Shown: positions 10,961-18,815 of the stretch, piece after piece
Position numbering within the stretch: position 1 is the stretch's first letter
How the letters are laid out: each line of letters starts with the position of its first letter
NCBI GenBank assembly: GCA_005883115.1
Contig: VAZQ01000044.1
Span: forward strand, 1-21,195
DNA: 21,195 nt
Source of the DNA: Alphaproteobacteria bacterium
GTDB taxonomy: Bacteria; Pseudomonadota; Alphaproteobacteria; Rhizobiales; Xanthobacteraceae
Direction of reading: 5' to 3'
Position numbers and translations under genes: made by a program
The notes under the pieces: generated by a model
What the model saw: only the letters and a program-made list of their open reading frames with translations
The model's database searches: none
What the model was told of the DNA's origin: nothing

Positions 10961-11578
10961 TCATGCGGCGGCGAGCTCCTTGTCCCTGACTTCGGCGCGC
11001 TGCGCCGCAGGGCGCGCGGCGAGGCGGGTGGTATAGGCGATGAACTCCGGACGCTCCGGCAACATTTTGAACATCATGCCCCAGCGTAGCGTCGAGCCGA
11101 TGACCACGTCGGCAGCGGTGAACCGGTCTCCCATGAGATGCGGGCCCTTGGTCAGCGCGTTTGCCATCACGTCCATTACGGTGTCGAAATCCCCGTACCC
11201 GAGCGCGGCACGCCGCGCCTCTTCCTTCCGGGGAAAGGCCCGATCCATGATGGCCGGCTCGATGCAGCTCGGACCGAAGAAGAGCCACTTGAGATAGACG
11301 CCGCGGTAGGCGGTTCCGATCGGCACGTTGAGCTTGGCGCGAGGAAATTCGTCCGCGAGATAGGCGCAGATCGCCGCCGCCTCGGTGATGACCGTATCAC
11401 CATGCTTGAGCGCAGGCACTTTGCCCATCGGGTTCACCGCGAGGTAATCCGCCCTGCGGTTCTCGCCCTTGCTCAGGCTCAACAGATGGATGTCGTAAGG
11501 CTCACCGATCTCCTCCAGCATCCAGCGCGTGATCGAGGAGCGCGATGGGGCGGCATGATAGAGCGTAAGCTTCGCCAT
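10961..11578 (-). CDS. Glutathione S-transferase family protein
   Basis: A 205-residue cytosolic protein with an N-terminal thioredoxin fold and a C-terminal helical domain. MAKLTLYHAAPSRSS opens the first strand and the likely glutathione-activating Ser cluster at 12-15. The cis-proline motif is in MGKVPALKHG (Pro55), and the glutathione gamma-glutamyl site is TEAAAI (65-70), with Ala where Ser is usual. GDRFTAADVVIGSTL in the C-terminal domain is the conserved helix N-cap. It likely conjugates glutathione to an electrophile or serves a related thiol exchange; the substrate is unknown. The start at 11578 is preferred over ATG 11590 because GGAG lies 6 nt upstream. It is divergent from the exported hydrolase pair. 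Confidence 0.9.
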   Translation of the reverse strand: MAKLTLYHAAPSRSSITRWMLEEIGEPYDIHLLSLSKGENRRADYLAVNPMGKVPALKHGDTVITEAAAICAYLADEFPRAKLNVPIGTAYRGVYLKWLFFGPSCIEPAIMDRAFPRKEEARRAALGYGDFDTVMDVMANALTKGPHLMGDRFTAADVVIGSTLRWGMMFKMLPERPEFIAYTTRLAARPAAQRAEVRDKELAAA

Positions 11579-11660
11579 GCGGTACTCCATTATTGACTGG
11601 CGTATTCTTTAATCTTGAATCGTGTCGGTTCTGCGAATGGCCGACAAACGAGAGCATCAA

Positions 11661-12521
11661 ATGGGCGAGGCGATACGCTGGACTGGTGGTGTGGTGCTGC
11701 TCGGCTCATTGCTCGCTGCTGCGCCGCTCGCCGCGGCGCAGATCGGAACAGGTCGCCAGACGGTCGACGTGAATGGCACGCCCCTGGTGGTCTTCACCTA
11801 CCGCCCGGCAGCGTGTTCCGATCCGTCGCTGCTCATGGTCTTTCACGGCATCGCCCGGAACGCTCGCAGCTATCGCGATGACGCGCGTCCTCTCGCGGAT
11901 CGGATATGCCTGCTGGTGGTCGCACCGGTATTCGACAAGCAGGTCTTCCCCACCTGGCGCTACCAGCGCGGAGGCATCGTCAAGGACGCGGTGGTGCAGG
12001 ATGCGCGCGACTGGACCGGCGGGCTGGTGCTCAATCTCGTCGCCTGGGTGCGACAGCAGGAACGGCGCACCCTCCCCTATTCGCTGTTTGGCCATTCAGC
12101 AGGCGGCCAATTCGTCGACCGCTTGACCGCCTTCATAGGGACCGAGGCGCGACGCATTGTGGTCGCGAACGCGGGAAGCTATGTCTTTCCCAGCCTTGAC
12201 GTTGACGCCCCCTTCGGACTGGGAAAGGCCTATTCCGGAACGAAGGGCGAGGTAGCGCTGCAGCGTTATCTGGAACAGCCGCTGACCATCTATCTCGGTC
12301 AAGGCGATACCCGCGACGACGAACGAAACGATTATCCCGAGGCACTGGCCCAAGGGGCATCACGCTATCAGCGCGGAATAAACGTATTCAACGCCGCCAA
12401 GAACCTGGCACAAGCGCGCGCGTGGCGCTTCAACTGGCGACTCGTTGAATTGCCGGGCGTCGGCCACAACGCGCGCAAGATGTTCGCCGCGCCCCAGGCT
12501 TCGGAGGCACTATCCCCATGA
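11661..12521 (+). CDS. Exported alpha/beta hydrolase
   Basis: A secreted or periplasmic serine hydrolase, about 286 residues from this start. A signal peptide (hydrophobic GGVVLLGSLLAAAPLAAAQ) precedes the fold. VFHGIARNARSY gives the oxyanion region, GHSAGG the nucleophile Ser, an Asp in LGQGDTRDDE the probable acid, and GVGHNARKMF the catalytic His. The general shape recalls polyhydroxybutyrate-depolymerase-like esterases, but the substrate is unknown. The start is chosen at ATG 11661 because it gives a compact signal peptide and has GAGAG upstream; ATG 11637 and GTG 11622 are alternatives. It precedes the beta-lactamase-like gene by 18 bp and is very likely co-transcribed with it. Confidence 0.82.
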   Translation: MGEAIRWTGGVVLLGSLLAAAPLAAAQIGTGRQTVDVNGTPLVVFTYRPAACSDPSLLMVFHGIARNARSYRDDARPLADRICLLVVAPVFDKQVFPTWRYQRGGIVKDAVVQDARDWTGGLVLNLVAWVRQQERRTLPYSLFGHSAGGQFVDRLTAFIGTEARRIVVANAGSYVFPSLDVDAPFGLGKAYSGTKGEVALQRYLEQPLTIYLGQGDTRDDERNDYPEALAQGASRYQRGINVFNAAKNLAQARAWRFNWRLVELPGVGHNARKMFAAPQASEALSP

Positions 12522-12539
12522 ACGGACGGTGAGACGCCC

Positions 12540-13574
12540 ATGCGCCTCGTAATCGGCGCATCGATCATGGCGATCATCGCCGCGCCCGCCGCCGGTGCCG
12601 ATGCCCAAATCGAAAGCACCGTTGCACGCCACGTCGGCGCGATCGTACCGCCCGATGGGGCCGGCGGCGTCGCGGTGGCGCTGCGCTTCGAAGGGCGTAC
12701 CCGGTTCTTCAATTACGGCTGGGCCGATCGCGCCGACAAGCGCCTGATCGCCAGCGACACGCTGTTCAATCTCGCGTCGCTGCGCAAGGTATTCGAGGCG
12801 ACGCTGCTGGCCGAAGCGGTCCGCAACGGGGAGCTCCGGCTCGACGAGCCAGTTGCCAAATATGTGACCGAGCTGGCGCAAGACCGCGACATCGCCCGCC
12901 TCACGCTTGGCCAACTTGCAACGCACACGTCGGGGCTGCTGCTGCCGCAGCCGGAGTTCATCCGCACGCTCAACGCGTGGAAGGCCCAGAAACCGCCCGG
13001 CGCCCAGCATCTCTACACCCATGCCGGCTACGTGTTGCTGCAGCTAGCTCTTGAGCGGCGTTACGGCACGCGGATCGAGGAGTTGATCGAGCAGCGCCTG
13101 CTGCGGCCGCTCGGCATGGCTTCGACGATGGTGCGCAGCCTCTCCCCCGAGCACAAGCGCCGCGCGGTGCAGGGCTACGCCGAGGACGGCACGCCGCTCA
13201 GGGAGCCCGGCAGCCAGGAAAGCTATTATCACTGGCAGGGTACCGGCCAGATGTACTCCTCCCCGCGCGACATGGCCGTCTTTCTCGCTGCCAATCTCGG
13301 CGAGCTGCCGGTCGAACAGCCGCTGCGGGAGGCGATGAGGCTGGCGCAGCAGGGCATCGTGACCATCGACCCGGGCAACCGGCAAGCGCTCGCCTGGGAA
13401 ATTTCATTCGGAGACGCGCCAACCATCATCGAAAAATATGGCGGCCTCAATAACGCATCGGCTTATATCGGCATGATGGCGCACCGCAAGCTCGGCATCG
13501 TGCTTCTCGGCAACAACGAAGTCGGCCGCCGCATCATGCTTGACCTCGCCACGGCGCGGCGCCGTCGGACATGA
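12540..13574 (+). CDS. Class C beta-lactamase-fold serine hydrolase, exported
   Basis: A protein of 344 residues with a signal peptide cut near residue 20. Hallmarks of the AmpC/penicillin-binding fold: nucleophile motif S80-L-R-K83, LTLGQLATHTSGL (121-133) and MYSSPRDMAVFL. The second motif, usually Y-x-N, reads Y159-T-H161, and the third, usually K-T-G, reads K299-Y-G301. The Ser-Lys pair and the tyrosine base are kept, so it is probably an active esterase, peptidase or amidase. The changed motifs speak against an efficient antibiotic beta-lactamase. It lies 18 bp behind an exported alpha/beta hydrolase, so the two may act on one extracytoplasmic substrate. Confidence 0.88.
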   Translation: MRLVIGASIMAIIAAPAAGADAQIESTVARHVGAIVPPDGAGGVAVALRFEGRTRFFNYGWADRADKRLIASDTLFNLASLRKVFEATLLAEAVRNGELRLDEPVAKYVTELAQDRDIARLTLGQLATHTSGLLLPQPEFIRTLNAWKAQKPPGAQHLYTHAGYVLLQLALERRYGTRIEELIEQRLLRPLGMASTMVRSLSPEHKRRAVQGYAEDGTPLREPGSQESYYHWQGTGQMYSSPRDMAVFLAANLGELPVEQPLREAMRLAQQGIVTIDPGNRQALAWEISFGDAPTIIEKYGGLNNASAYIGMMAHRKLGIVLLGNNEVGRRIMLDLATARRRRT

Positions 13575-13594
13575 GGCACGACATGCGGTTCAGA

Positions 13595-13822
13595 TTAAGC
13601 ACGCGGACCCTCGTACTCGCGCACGCGCAGCTTGCGCACGCTCAGCTCGTCCACCTCAAGCGCTTGAAAGCGCGCCCTCTTAACCGTCACGCGGCCAAGG
13701 GCGAGCCGGCCAATGGCGAGCGCGCCGACGGCCACGGCTCCGAACGCGGCTGCGCCGAGCGCAAGGGCGATCACGCTAGCAGCAGGAAAGGCTTGGGCTC
13801 GGCGGACAATGTCGCGCGGCAT
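13595..13822 (-). CDS. Small membrane-anchored protein with five-residue repeats (75 aa)
   Basis: No named family is assigned. ATG 13822 is chosen because GGGAGG lies just upstream; a longer frame from 13894 lacks this. After a basic start (MPRDIVRRAQ) the sequence keeps an unbroken five-residue beat from residue 13 to 67. The fifth position is always hydrophobic (V17, L22, F27, V32, I37, L42, V47, F52, V57, V62, V67), and the third is A, L or V. Glycine opens units 23, 28, 33, 38 and 43. The first half is hydrophobic enough to sit in a membrane; the second half keeps the beat with charged residues (DELSVRKLRV). This suggests a small coiled beta structure or an anchored rod, by inference only. 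It converges on the beta-lactamase-like gene and diverges from the DUF2189 gene. Confidence 0.75.
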   Translation of the reverse strand: MPRDIVRRAQAFPAASVIALALGAAAFGAVAVGALAIGRLALGRVTVKRARFQALEVDELSVRKLRVREYEGPRA

Positions 13823-14055
13823 GAAAGGCCTCCCTCGGGGCAACCCTGTTTTCGTCCGGCGCGTGAGAGCCCGGCCCGCCGGCCGCGTACCCATATCGGA
13901 TATCGGCCAAACGAACTACAATGCCCTGCCGCTTTCAAAACTCACAGCATTGTGCCGAACAAGTTTTCTCTGGCAGTATTAACATAAGCCTGGGTCGCAG
14001 CACGAGATCACAATAAACAGCATCGCGACCTGGGTTGCTTCGGGAGGTTACGAGC

Positions 14056-14961
14056 ATGGCGCAGCTGCATGTTCTCATGGGCGCGGATACAATCCGTGCG
14101 CGTCCGGTAATCCGCACTATCGGCCTCGAAGACCTCAAGGACGCGCTCACGCGCGGGTTTGCCGATTTTTCCGCCATTCCGACCCATGCCGTCTTCTTGT
14201 GCTTGATCTATCCGATCGTTGGTCTCGTCCTGGCGCGGGCAATATTGGGTTACGCCCTCTTGCCGTTGTTGTTTCCCCTTGCGGCGGGTTTCGCGCTGGT
14301 TGGCCCCTTTGCGGCGATCGGCTTCTACGAACTGAGCCGGCGCCGCGAACAGGGCCACGACATTTCCTGGGAGGATGCCTTCGACGTGCTGCATTCGCCA
14401 TCGCGCGATGCCATTGCCGCTCTCGGTTTCCTGCTGCTGGTCATCTTCGCGATCTGGATCGCGGTCGCGCAGGCCATCTACGTCGCCAATTTCGGCTATC
14501 AGCCGGCCGCCTCGATCCCCCATTTCATCCGTCAAATCTTCACCACGCCCGAGGGGTGGATGCTGATTGTCGTCGGCAATTTGGTCGGTTTCCTATTCGC
14601 AGTGACGGTATTGATCGTCAGCGTCATCGCATTTCCCCTGCTGGTCGACCGCGAGGTCGGCGCGGTCGAAGCGGTGCTGACGTCGCTTCGTGCGGTCGCC
14701 GCCAACCCGATCACCATGGCCGCCTGGGGATTTATCGTCGCCGCGCTGTTGCTGGCGGGCTCGTTGCCATTTTTCTTCGGCTTGGCGGTCGTGGTGCCGG
14801 TACTAGGCCATTCGACCTGGCATCTCTATCGCAAGGTTGTGGAACCCGATCTCAGCCCGCGCCCAGAGTATCCGCGTCAGCCGCAAAAGCGTCGATATGC
14901 GGCCCAGTTTCCGGCCGCGCTGTTCGCCGGTGAGGAGAAGGAGCCGCCCACCCGCTCCTAA
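14056..14961 (+). CDS. DUF2189 integral membrane protein
   Basis: A 301-residue inner-membrane protein with about six hydrophobic segments. The N-terminal family signature is seen as VIRTIGLEDLKDALTRGFADF, followed by membrane segments around 50-70, 75-100 (with GPFAAIGFYELSRR), 130-155, 180-210 and 225-260. The tail is basic and proline-rich. DUF2189 proteins are common in alphaproteobacteria, often near cytochrome oxidase or respiratory genes, but no function is established and no such genes are here. The start at 14056 is chosen for GGGAGG 8 nt upstream; the frame extends to 14035 without support. It converges on the amidase gene with 32 bp between stops. Confidence 0.88.
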   Translation: MAQLHVLMGADTIRARPVIRTIGLEDLKDALTRGFADFSAIPTHAVFLCLIYPIVGLVLARAILGYALLPLLFPLAAGFALVGPFAAIGFYELSRRREQGHDISWEDAFDVLHSPSRDAIAALGFLLLVIFAIWIAVAQAIYVANFGYQPAASIPHFIRQIFTTPEGWMLIVVGNLVGFLFAVTVLIVSVIAFPLLVDREVGAVEAVLTSLRAVAANPITMAAWGFIVAALLLAGSLPFFFGLAVVVPVLGHSTWHLYRKVVEPDLSPRPEYPRQPQKRRYAAQFPAALFAGEEKEPPTRS

Positions 14962-14993
14962 GCGCGCCGCGCGTGAAGCTTTCCCCCGGCACC

Positions 14994-16067
14994 TCACGCA
15001 ACAAGGCTGCTCGCGGACCATTCACAAACCTGCGTCGCCGGTTGGGGCAGCGCGCTGTTAGCCCGCAACTCGTAGCCGATCGCCCGCAGCGTGCCTTTCG
15101 CCGCGCACATCTCCACCGCGATCCGGGTAAACGGATTGAGCACGGGTGGAGCGACCCACGCGAATTCGCCGCGGCCGAACGGCTGCGGCCATGACGAAAG
15201 CGCCTCCCGCCGCGCACGGCTGTGCGCGGTGGCTTCCTCGGGAGAACTCTTGAGCAAGAGTGTCGCGCAGACCCGCGCCTCCCATGGTATCGTGCTGTGC
15301 AGCCAATCGTTGGCCGCCGAGGTCTGCTCGACCCGAGTGGCAAAATTTTCCTCGGTACGCTCGATGACGCAGCATTCGCCGCGCTCGCATCCGATCAGCG
15401 TGAAGATTACGGGACGCGCGACCGGCACGGTTTCGAGCCGGTACCTCGCCTCGCCGAAATCTCGGCAGTTCTCAAACACCTCGCGCAGCAGATGGTCCGG
15501 CGGTCGGAAGCGGATCGGCCAGGTCCGCAGCGCATTGGCGGCGAGATCGTACGGCCGCAGCCACGGCTTGCGCGTGCGCCGCCAAAGCGGCGCCTGGTTG
15601 ATGGCGGCCGCGAAGCGCCCGGCCGCGCACGCGGTCAGCGTGCCAGCATAGCCGGGCCAGGTGACGTTCATGAACTCACCCGCGGCCCCGCGCATGCGGG
15701 CGACCTCGACATGGCGCCCAAGCCCCGGAAAGGGCCAATCGAGCGTACGCGCGAGCCAGGGCGCGCCATCCTGCTCACGGGCAACCGCGGTACAGCCCCA
15801 TTGATAGGTACCGTTGAGAAACCAGATGCCGGCAAAGCCGAGCGCCGCGACAATGGCTTCAAGCTCCGCAATGTAAGGCGAGTACGAGCGCTTGAGCCAG
15901 CTACGGGTCACCGCGTCCAAGGCGGGAAGCAGCATGTTCACGGTCGGCGCCAGCCAAGTCACGCAATCGTCCCGCAACGCGCGTGCCCGCACGCGTGCAT
16001 CGAGCGCATGACGAACGGGTCCGCCCTCACGAACATCCACAATCGGAATGAAAACGCGCTTGCTCAC
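14994..16067 (-). CDS. Ntn-type linear amide hydrolase (acid ceramidase / peptidase C45 related)
   Basis: A protein of 357 residues. The nucleophile is probably Cys92 in WGCTAVA, followed by R107 and D110 in ARTLDW. This matches the Cys-Arg-Asp spacing of acid ceramidase and N-acylethanolamine amidase, one residue shorter. NVTWPGYAGTLTACAAGRFAAAINQAP then matches the next conserved strands, with Asn134. In relatives the Cys becomes the N-terminal residue after self-cleavage, so residues 1-91 would be the propeptide (alpha) chain. Relatives split amide bonds such as N-acyl amines, bile-acid or penicillin-type amides. There is no obvious signal peptide. It starts with GTG at 16065-16067, with an in-frame stop a few codons upstream that rules out a longer form; no clear ribosome-binding site is seen. 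Confidence 0.75.
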   Translation of the reverse strand: MSKRVFIPIVDVREGGPVRHALDARVRARALRDDCVTWLAPTVNMLLPALDAVTRSWLKRSYSPYIAELEAIVAALGFAGIWFLNGTYQWGCTAVAREQDGAPWLARTLDWPFPGLGRHVEVARMRGAAGEFMNVTWPGYAGTLTACAAGRFAAAINQAPLWRRTRKPWLRPYDLAANALRTWPIRFRPPDHLLREVFENCRDFGEARYRLETVPVARPVIFTLIGCERGECCVIERTEENFATRVEQTSAANDWLHSTIPWEARVCATLLLKSSPEEATAHSRARREALSSWPQPFGRGEFAWVAPPVLNPFTRIAVEMCAAKGTLRAIGYELRANSALPQPATQVCEWSASSLVA

Positions 16068-16167
16068 GGCAGAGGATGCTTACGACCATTTCGGCGGCTG
16101 AGCCATACCATTCCAGGACGGCGACACCGCCGCGACCCCCTGCCGCGGTGCCGGCCAAACTGATCGA

Positions 16168-16196
16168 TTGGCCACCGCCGCGACATTATCTAAACT
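16168..16196 (+). promoter_or_regulatory. Candidate sigma-70 type promoter for the small secreted protein
   Basis: TTGGCC and TAAACT are separated by 17 nt, each matching four of six consensus positions. Transcription would begin near 16203, consistent with a start codon at 16229 and not at 16076. The match is weak and could be chance. Confidence 0.25.
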
Positions 16197-16228
16197 CGTC
16201 CAAACTTATTGGAAGGTCGCGGCTAAAC

Positions 16229-16609
16229 GTGTCAAACGTGGTGCAGCTTGCTGGCACGGTGCTAACGGTTCTCACCCTGGCAGCGCTTGCAAGCCCGTTG
16301 CGAGCCGACGACGACTTCCCGATCGTCGGCACTTATACGGAAAATCAGGTCTGCAAGGCCGATGGCTCGGATCCCGGCGTCTCACGCGTGAAGATTACGC
16401 GCCACGACATCGATTCCCTCTTCGGCCTGTGCACGATCCTCAGCAAGAAACGCGAAGGCCCCACCTTCATGGTTCATGTGGAATGCAAGGGTCCAGGCGG
16501 CAGCCAGATGCTCGGCGACGTGAACTTCACGCCACGCGAGGACAAGACCATTGATTTTTCCGATCAGGATCAGACTTACAAGGCCGTGCTCTACAGGTGC
16601 CCCGACTGA
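16229..16609 (+). CDS. Small secreted protein with four cysteines, unknown function
   Basis: The translation from GTG 16229 has a clean signal peptide (hydrophobic LAGTVLTVLTLAALASPL, cut after LRA at residue 26). The mature protein is about 100 residues and opens DDDFPIVGTYTENQVC. It has four cysteines (42, 68, 86, 124), suitable for two disulfides in the periplasm, and looks like a compact beta fold with alternating strands (VSRVKITRHD, TFMVHVECKG, YKAVLYRC). I recognise no named family. The frame runs back to ATG 16076, but that stretch is proline-rich and lies over the divergent promoter region, so the shorter form is preferred; GGAAGG lies 12 nt upstream. It is followed 55 bp later by the dioxygenase gene and may share its transcript. 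Confidence 0.7.
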   Translation: MSNVVQLAGTVLTVLTLAALASPLRADDDFPIVGTYTENQVCKADGSDPGVSRVKITRHDIDSLFGLCTILSKKREGPTFMVHVECKGPGGSQMLGDVNFTPREDKTIDFSDQDQTYKAVLYRCPD

Positions 16610-16664
16610 GCGGCCGGCGCGCTGCTTCACCACGCTACGGCGCGCGAACGAAGGAGAAGCCGCC

Positions 16665-17528
16665 ATGCCAGCGATGACCGCGACGAAGTTCGACGTTGTC
16701 CCCCTCAGCACGCATATTGGGGCGGAAATCCGCGGCCTCGATCTACGCGAAAGGCCCGACGAAGAGACTATTCGCGCCATTTATCAGGCCTGGCTCGATC
16801 ACCTCGTCATCGTTTTTCCCGACCAAAAACTGTCGCAGGAGGATTTGGTCCGTGTGACCGGGTATTTTGGCGAGCTCAGTGAGCTGTCCCGGCCGGCAAA
16901 ATATTTTCCGAAGGGCTATTCGCGCCTGCTACCCGGCATCATGCTGATTTCCAACATCCGCGAGAACGGCGAGCCAATCGGCGCGCTGCCGGACGGGGAG
17001 ATGATGTTCCATCACGACATGATCCACGCCGAGGTGCCGAGTAAGGCGACGCTTCTGTATTCCGTCGAAATTACCTCGACCGGCGGCAACACGCTGTTCG
17101 CGAGCGGCTATGCCGCATATGACACGCTCGATCCGGCGATCCGTGATCGGCTCGAAGGCTGCAAGGCTCTACACCACTACAATTACGGATCGACCCAGAA
17201 GGGAGACAACCGCGGCACTACCGCTTTCGCCGAATGCATCCACCCCGTGTTTCGTACTCACGAGGACACCGGCCGCAAGGCGGTCTATGTCAACCGGCTG
17301 ATGAGCGTCGGCATTGTCGACATGCCGCCCGGCGAAAGCGAGCCGCTCTTGAACGCGGTGTTCGACCATTCCGAGAAGCGCGAGTTCGTCTACGAGCACG
17401 TCTGGCGCGTCGGCGACCTCCTGCTTTGGGATAATCGCTGCTCGTCGCACGCGCGTACTGATTTTCCCTCGAGTGAGCGCCGGCTGATGCTGCGCACGAC
17501 GGTCCAGGGAACAGTGCGCCCGTATTGA
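16665..17528 (+). CDS. TauD/TfdA family Fe(II)/2-oxoglutarate dioxygenase
   Basis: A protein of 287 residues. The iron ligands are seen as FHHD (His116 and Asp118) and distal His262 in CSSHARTDF; an Arg about ten residues later (RRLMLRTTVQG) binds 2-oxoglutarate. GLDLRE near the N-terminus and GGNTLFAS after the first motif are further family marks. The enzyme oxidises a small organic acid (relatives act on taurine, alkyl sulfates, 2,4-D or related compounds) with release of CO2 and succinate; the substrate is unknown. The start at 16665 follows AAGGAG (16651-16656) at a good distance. It converges on the aminotransferase gene with 52 bp between stops. Confidence 0.92.
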   Translation: MPAMTATKFDVVPLSTHIGAEIRGLDLRERPDEETIRAIYQAWLDHLVIVFPDQKLSQEDLVRVTGYFGELSELSRPAKYFPKGYSRLLPGIMLISNIRENGEPIGALPDGEMMFHHDMIHAEVPSKATLLYSVEITSTGGNTLFASGYAAYDTLDPAIRDRLEGCKALHHYNYGSTQKGDNRGTTAFAECIHPVFRTHEDTGRKAVYVNRLMSVGIVDMPPGESEPLLNAVFDHSEKREFVYEHVWRVGDLLLWDNRCSSHARTDFPSSERRLMLRTTVQGTVRPY

Positions 17529-17580
17529 GCGCGGCGGGGACCTGACGCGTCGTGCGCCGTCACGTCCACTCGCCGTGTGC

Positions 17581-18744
17581 TCACGCGAGCACGGTCTTCA
17601 AAACCGCGAACAACTTTTCGACGTCCTCGTCTGTATTCCACACATGTGGCGTCACGCGCATGGCTTGGCCGCGCACGGAGACAAAGACATTGGCCGCGGC
17701 GAGACGCATCGGCAGATCGGACGGTATCCCGCCGCTGAAGCGCAAGCCGAGGTAATGGCCGGCGCGACGATGGGCGGGCACGCTGGCGATCCCGAATGCG
17801 CTGTGCGCGCGTTCTGCAATGGCGTGCGTGCGCCGCCGCAGCGTCTCGAGCACGCGCGGTACCGTCCATTCCGACAGAAGCCTCAGGGACGCCTCGGCCA
17901 CTGGCATCAACGCAAAATTGCTCCGCTCCCCCACGTCGAAACGGCGCGCGCCAGCTTGAAATTCGGGGCTATAGTTGACGAGGCCGGCGAAATCCTCGGA
18001 ATCCTTGCGCGCAATCCAGTTATGCTCGATTGGGCGACCGCTTTGCCAGCGCGGTGCAACGTAGAGAAAACCAAGACTGTACGGACCGAGCAGCCATTTG
18101 TAGCTGGCCACCGCGACAAAATCGGGATCGATGCGCTTCACATCGAGGGGCAGAGCGCCGACCGACTGGGTTGCATCTACGCACAGCACGGCGCCGACGC
18201 GCCGACATGCAGCCCCGATTGCCTCGAGGTCGATGAGCCCGCCGTCCGTCCAATGACAATGCGGGACAGCGACGATTCCGGTCGATGCCTCTATGGCGGA
18301 GAGCAACGCCGAAGTCCAATCGTCGTCGCCTGGCCGAGGCACCGAGACGAACGCCGCGCCGGTTCGCTCCGCGACATCCATCCACGGATAGACGTTGGAT
18401 GGAAATTGCTCGGACAGCGTCACAATGGTTTGCGACTTCCGGACGGGAATATTGTGCGCTGCCTGCGCCATGCCGTAGGAGACCGCCGGAGCGAAGGCGA
18501 CATCATCGGCCTCGGCATTGATGAGGCGTGCAAACAATTTTCTCACCGCCTCGCTCGAGGTGAAGAAATCGGCCGGAGCGATGCTCCACGGCTGGGCTTT
18601 GCGCCACAGCCCTCGCTCACCTGCAGCAAGCGAGGCTTTCGGCAGCGGCGATAGGTACGCGCAATTCAAGAACGCGATGTCATCCGGAATGTCGAAAAGA
18701 TGACGCTGGCTCGGCAGAGGACGCGCGGCGATCGAGTTTGTCAT
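17581..18744 (-). CDS. Aminotransferase class V, pyridoxal-phosphate dependent
   Basis: A fold type I PLP enzyme of 387 residues. The lysine carrying PLP is Lys216 in VAVASYKWLLGPYSLGF. Asp190 in VDATQSVG contacts the pyridine nitrogen, and PHCHWTDGG (161-169) is the cofactor-ring segment. The N-terminus FLNCAYLSPLP matches the class V group that includes cysteine desulfurases, isopenicillin epimerase-like and kynureninase-like proteins. No SufS-type active-site cysteine loop is evident, so desulfurase activity is not supported. The reaction is unknown. The start at 18744 lacks a clear ribosome-binding site. It lies 71 bp downstream of the methyltransferase on the same strand. Confidence 0.88.
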   Translation of the reverse strand: MTNSIAARPLPSQRHLFDIPDDIAFLNCAYLSPLPKASLAAGERGLWRKAQPWSIAPADFFTSSEAVRKLFARLINAEADDVAFAPAVSYGMAQAAHNIPVRKSQTIVTLSEQFPSNVYPWMDVAERTGAAFVSVPRPGDDDWTSALLSAIEASTGIVAVPHCHWTDGGLIDLEAIGAACRRVGAVLCVDATQSVGALPLDVKRIDPDFVAVASYKWLLGPYSLGFLYVAPRWQSGRPIEHNWIARKDSEDFAGLVNYSPEFQAGARRFDVGERSNFALMPVAEASLRLLSEWTVPRVLETLRRRTHAIAERAHSAFGIASVPAHRRAGHYLGLRFSGGIPSDLPMRLAAANVFVSVRGQAMRVTPHVWNTDEDVEKLFAVLKTVLA

Positions 18745-18815
18745 CGGGGACTGCCGTCGTCGGCTTCAGCAAAAGGATATGAAATGGCGGCCGATCAGGC
18801 GCAAAGCGTGGGATT

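Noticed and set aside
12540..13574. Antibiotic-resistance beta-lactamase
   Set aside because: The fold matches class C, but the YxN and KTG motifs are changed to YTH and KYG, so resistance cannot be claimed.
13571..13987. Plus-strand open frame of 138 codons opposite the 75-residue protein
   Set aside because: It is Arg/His-rich with no signal or domain, while the opposite strand has a strong ribosome-binding site and a highly ordered repeat protein.
13989..14035. Direct repeat CCTGGGT, 40 bp apart, before the DUF2189 gene
   Set aside because: Seven bases in GC-rich DNA can recur by chance and no promoter could be placed around it.
15222..16163. Plus-strand open frame of 313 codons over the amidase gene
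   Set aside because: It is antisense to the Ntn amidase with Cys, Arg and Asp motifs, and has no ribosome-binding site or domain.
17575..18654. Plus-strand open frame of 359 codons over the aminotransferase gene
   Set aside because: It is antisense to a gene with clear PLP motifs; its translation has no recognisable fold.
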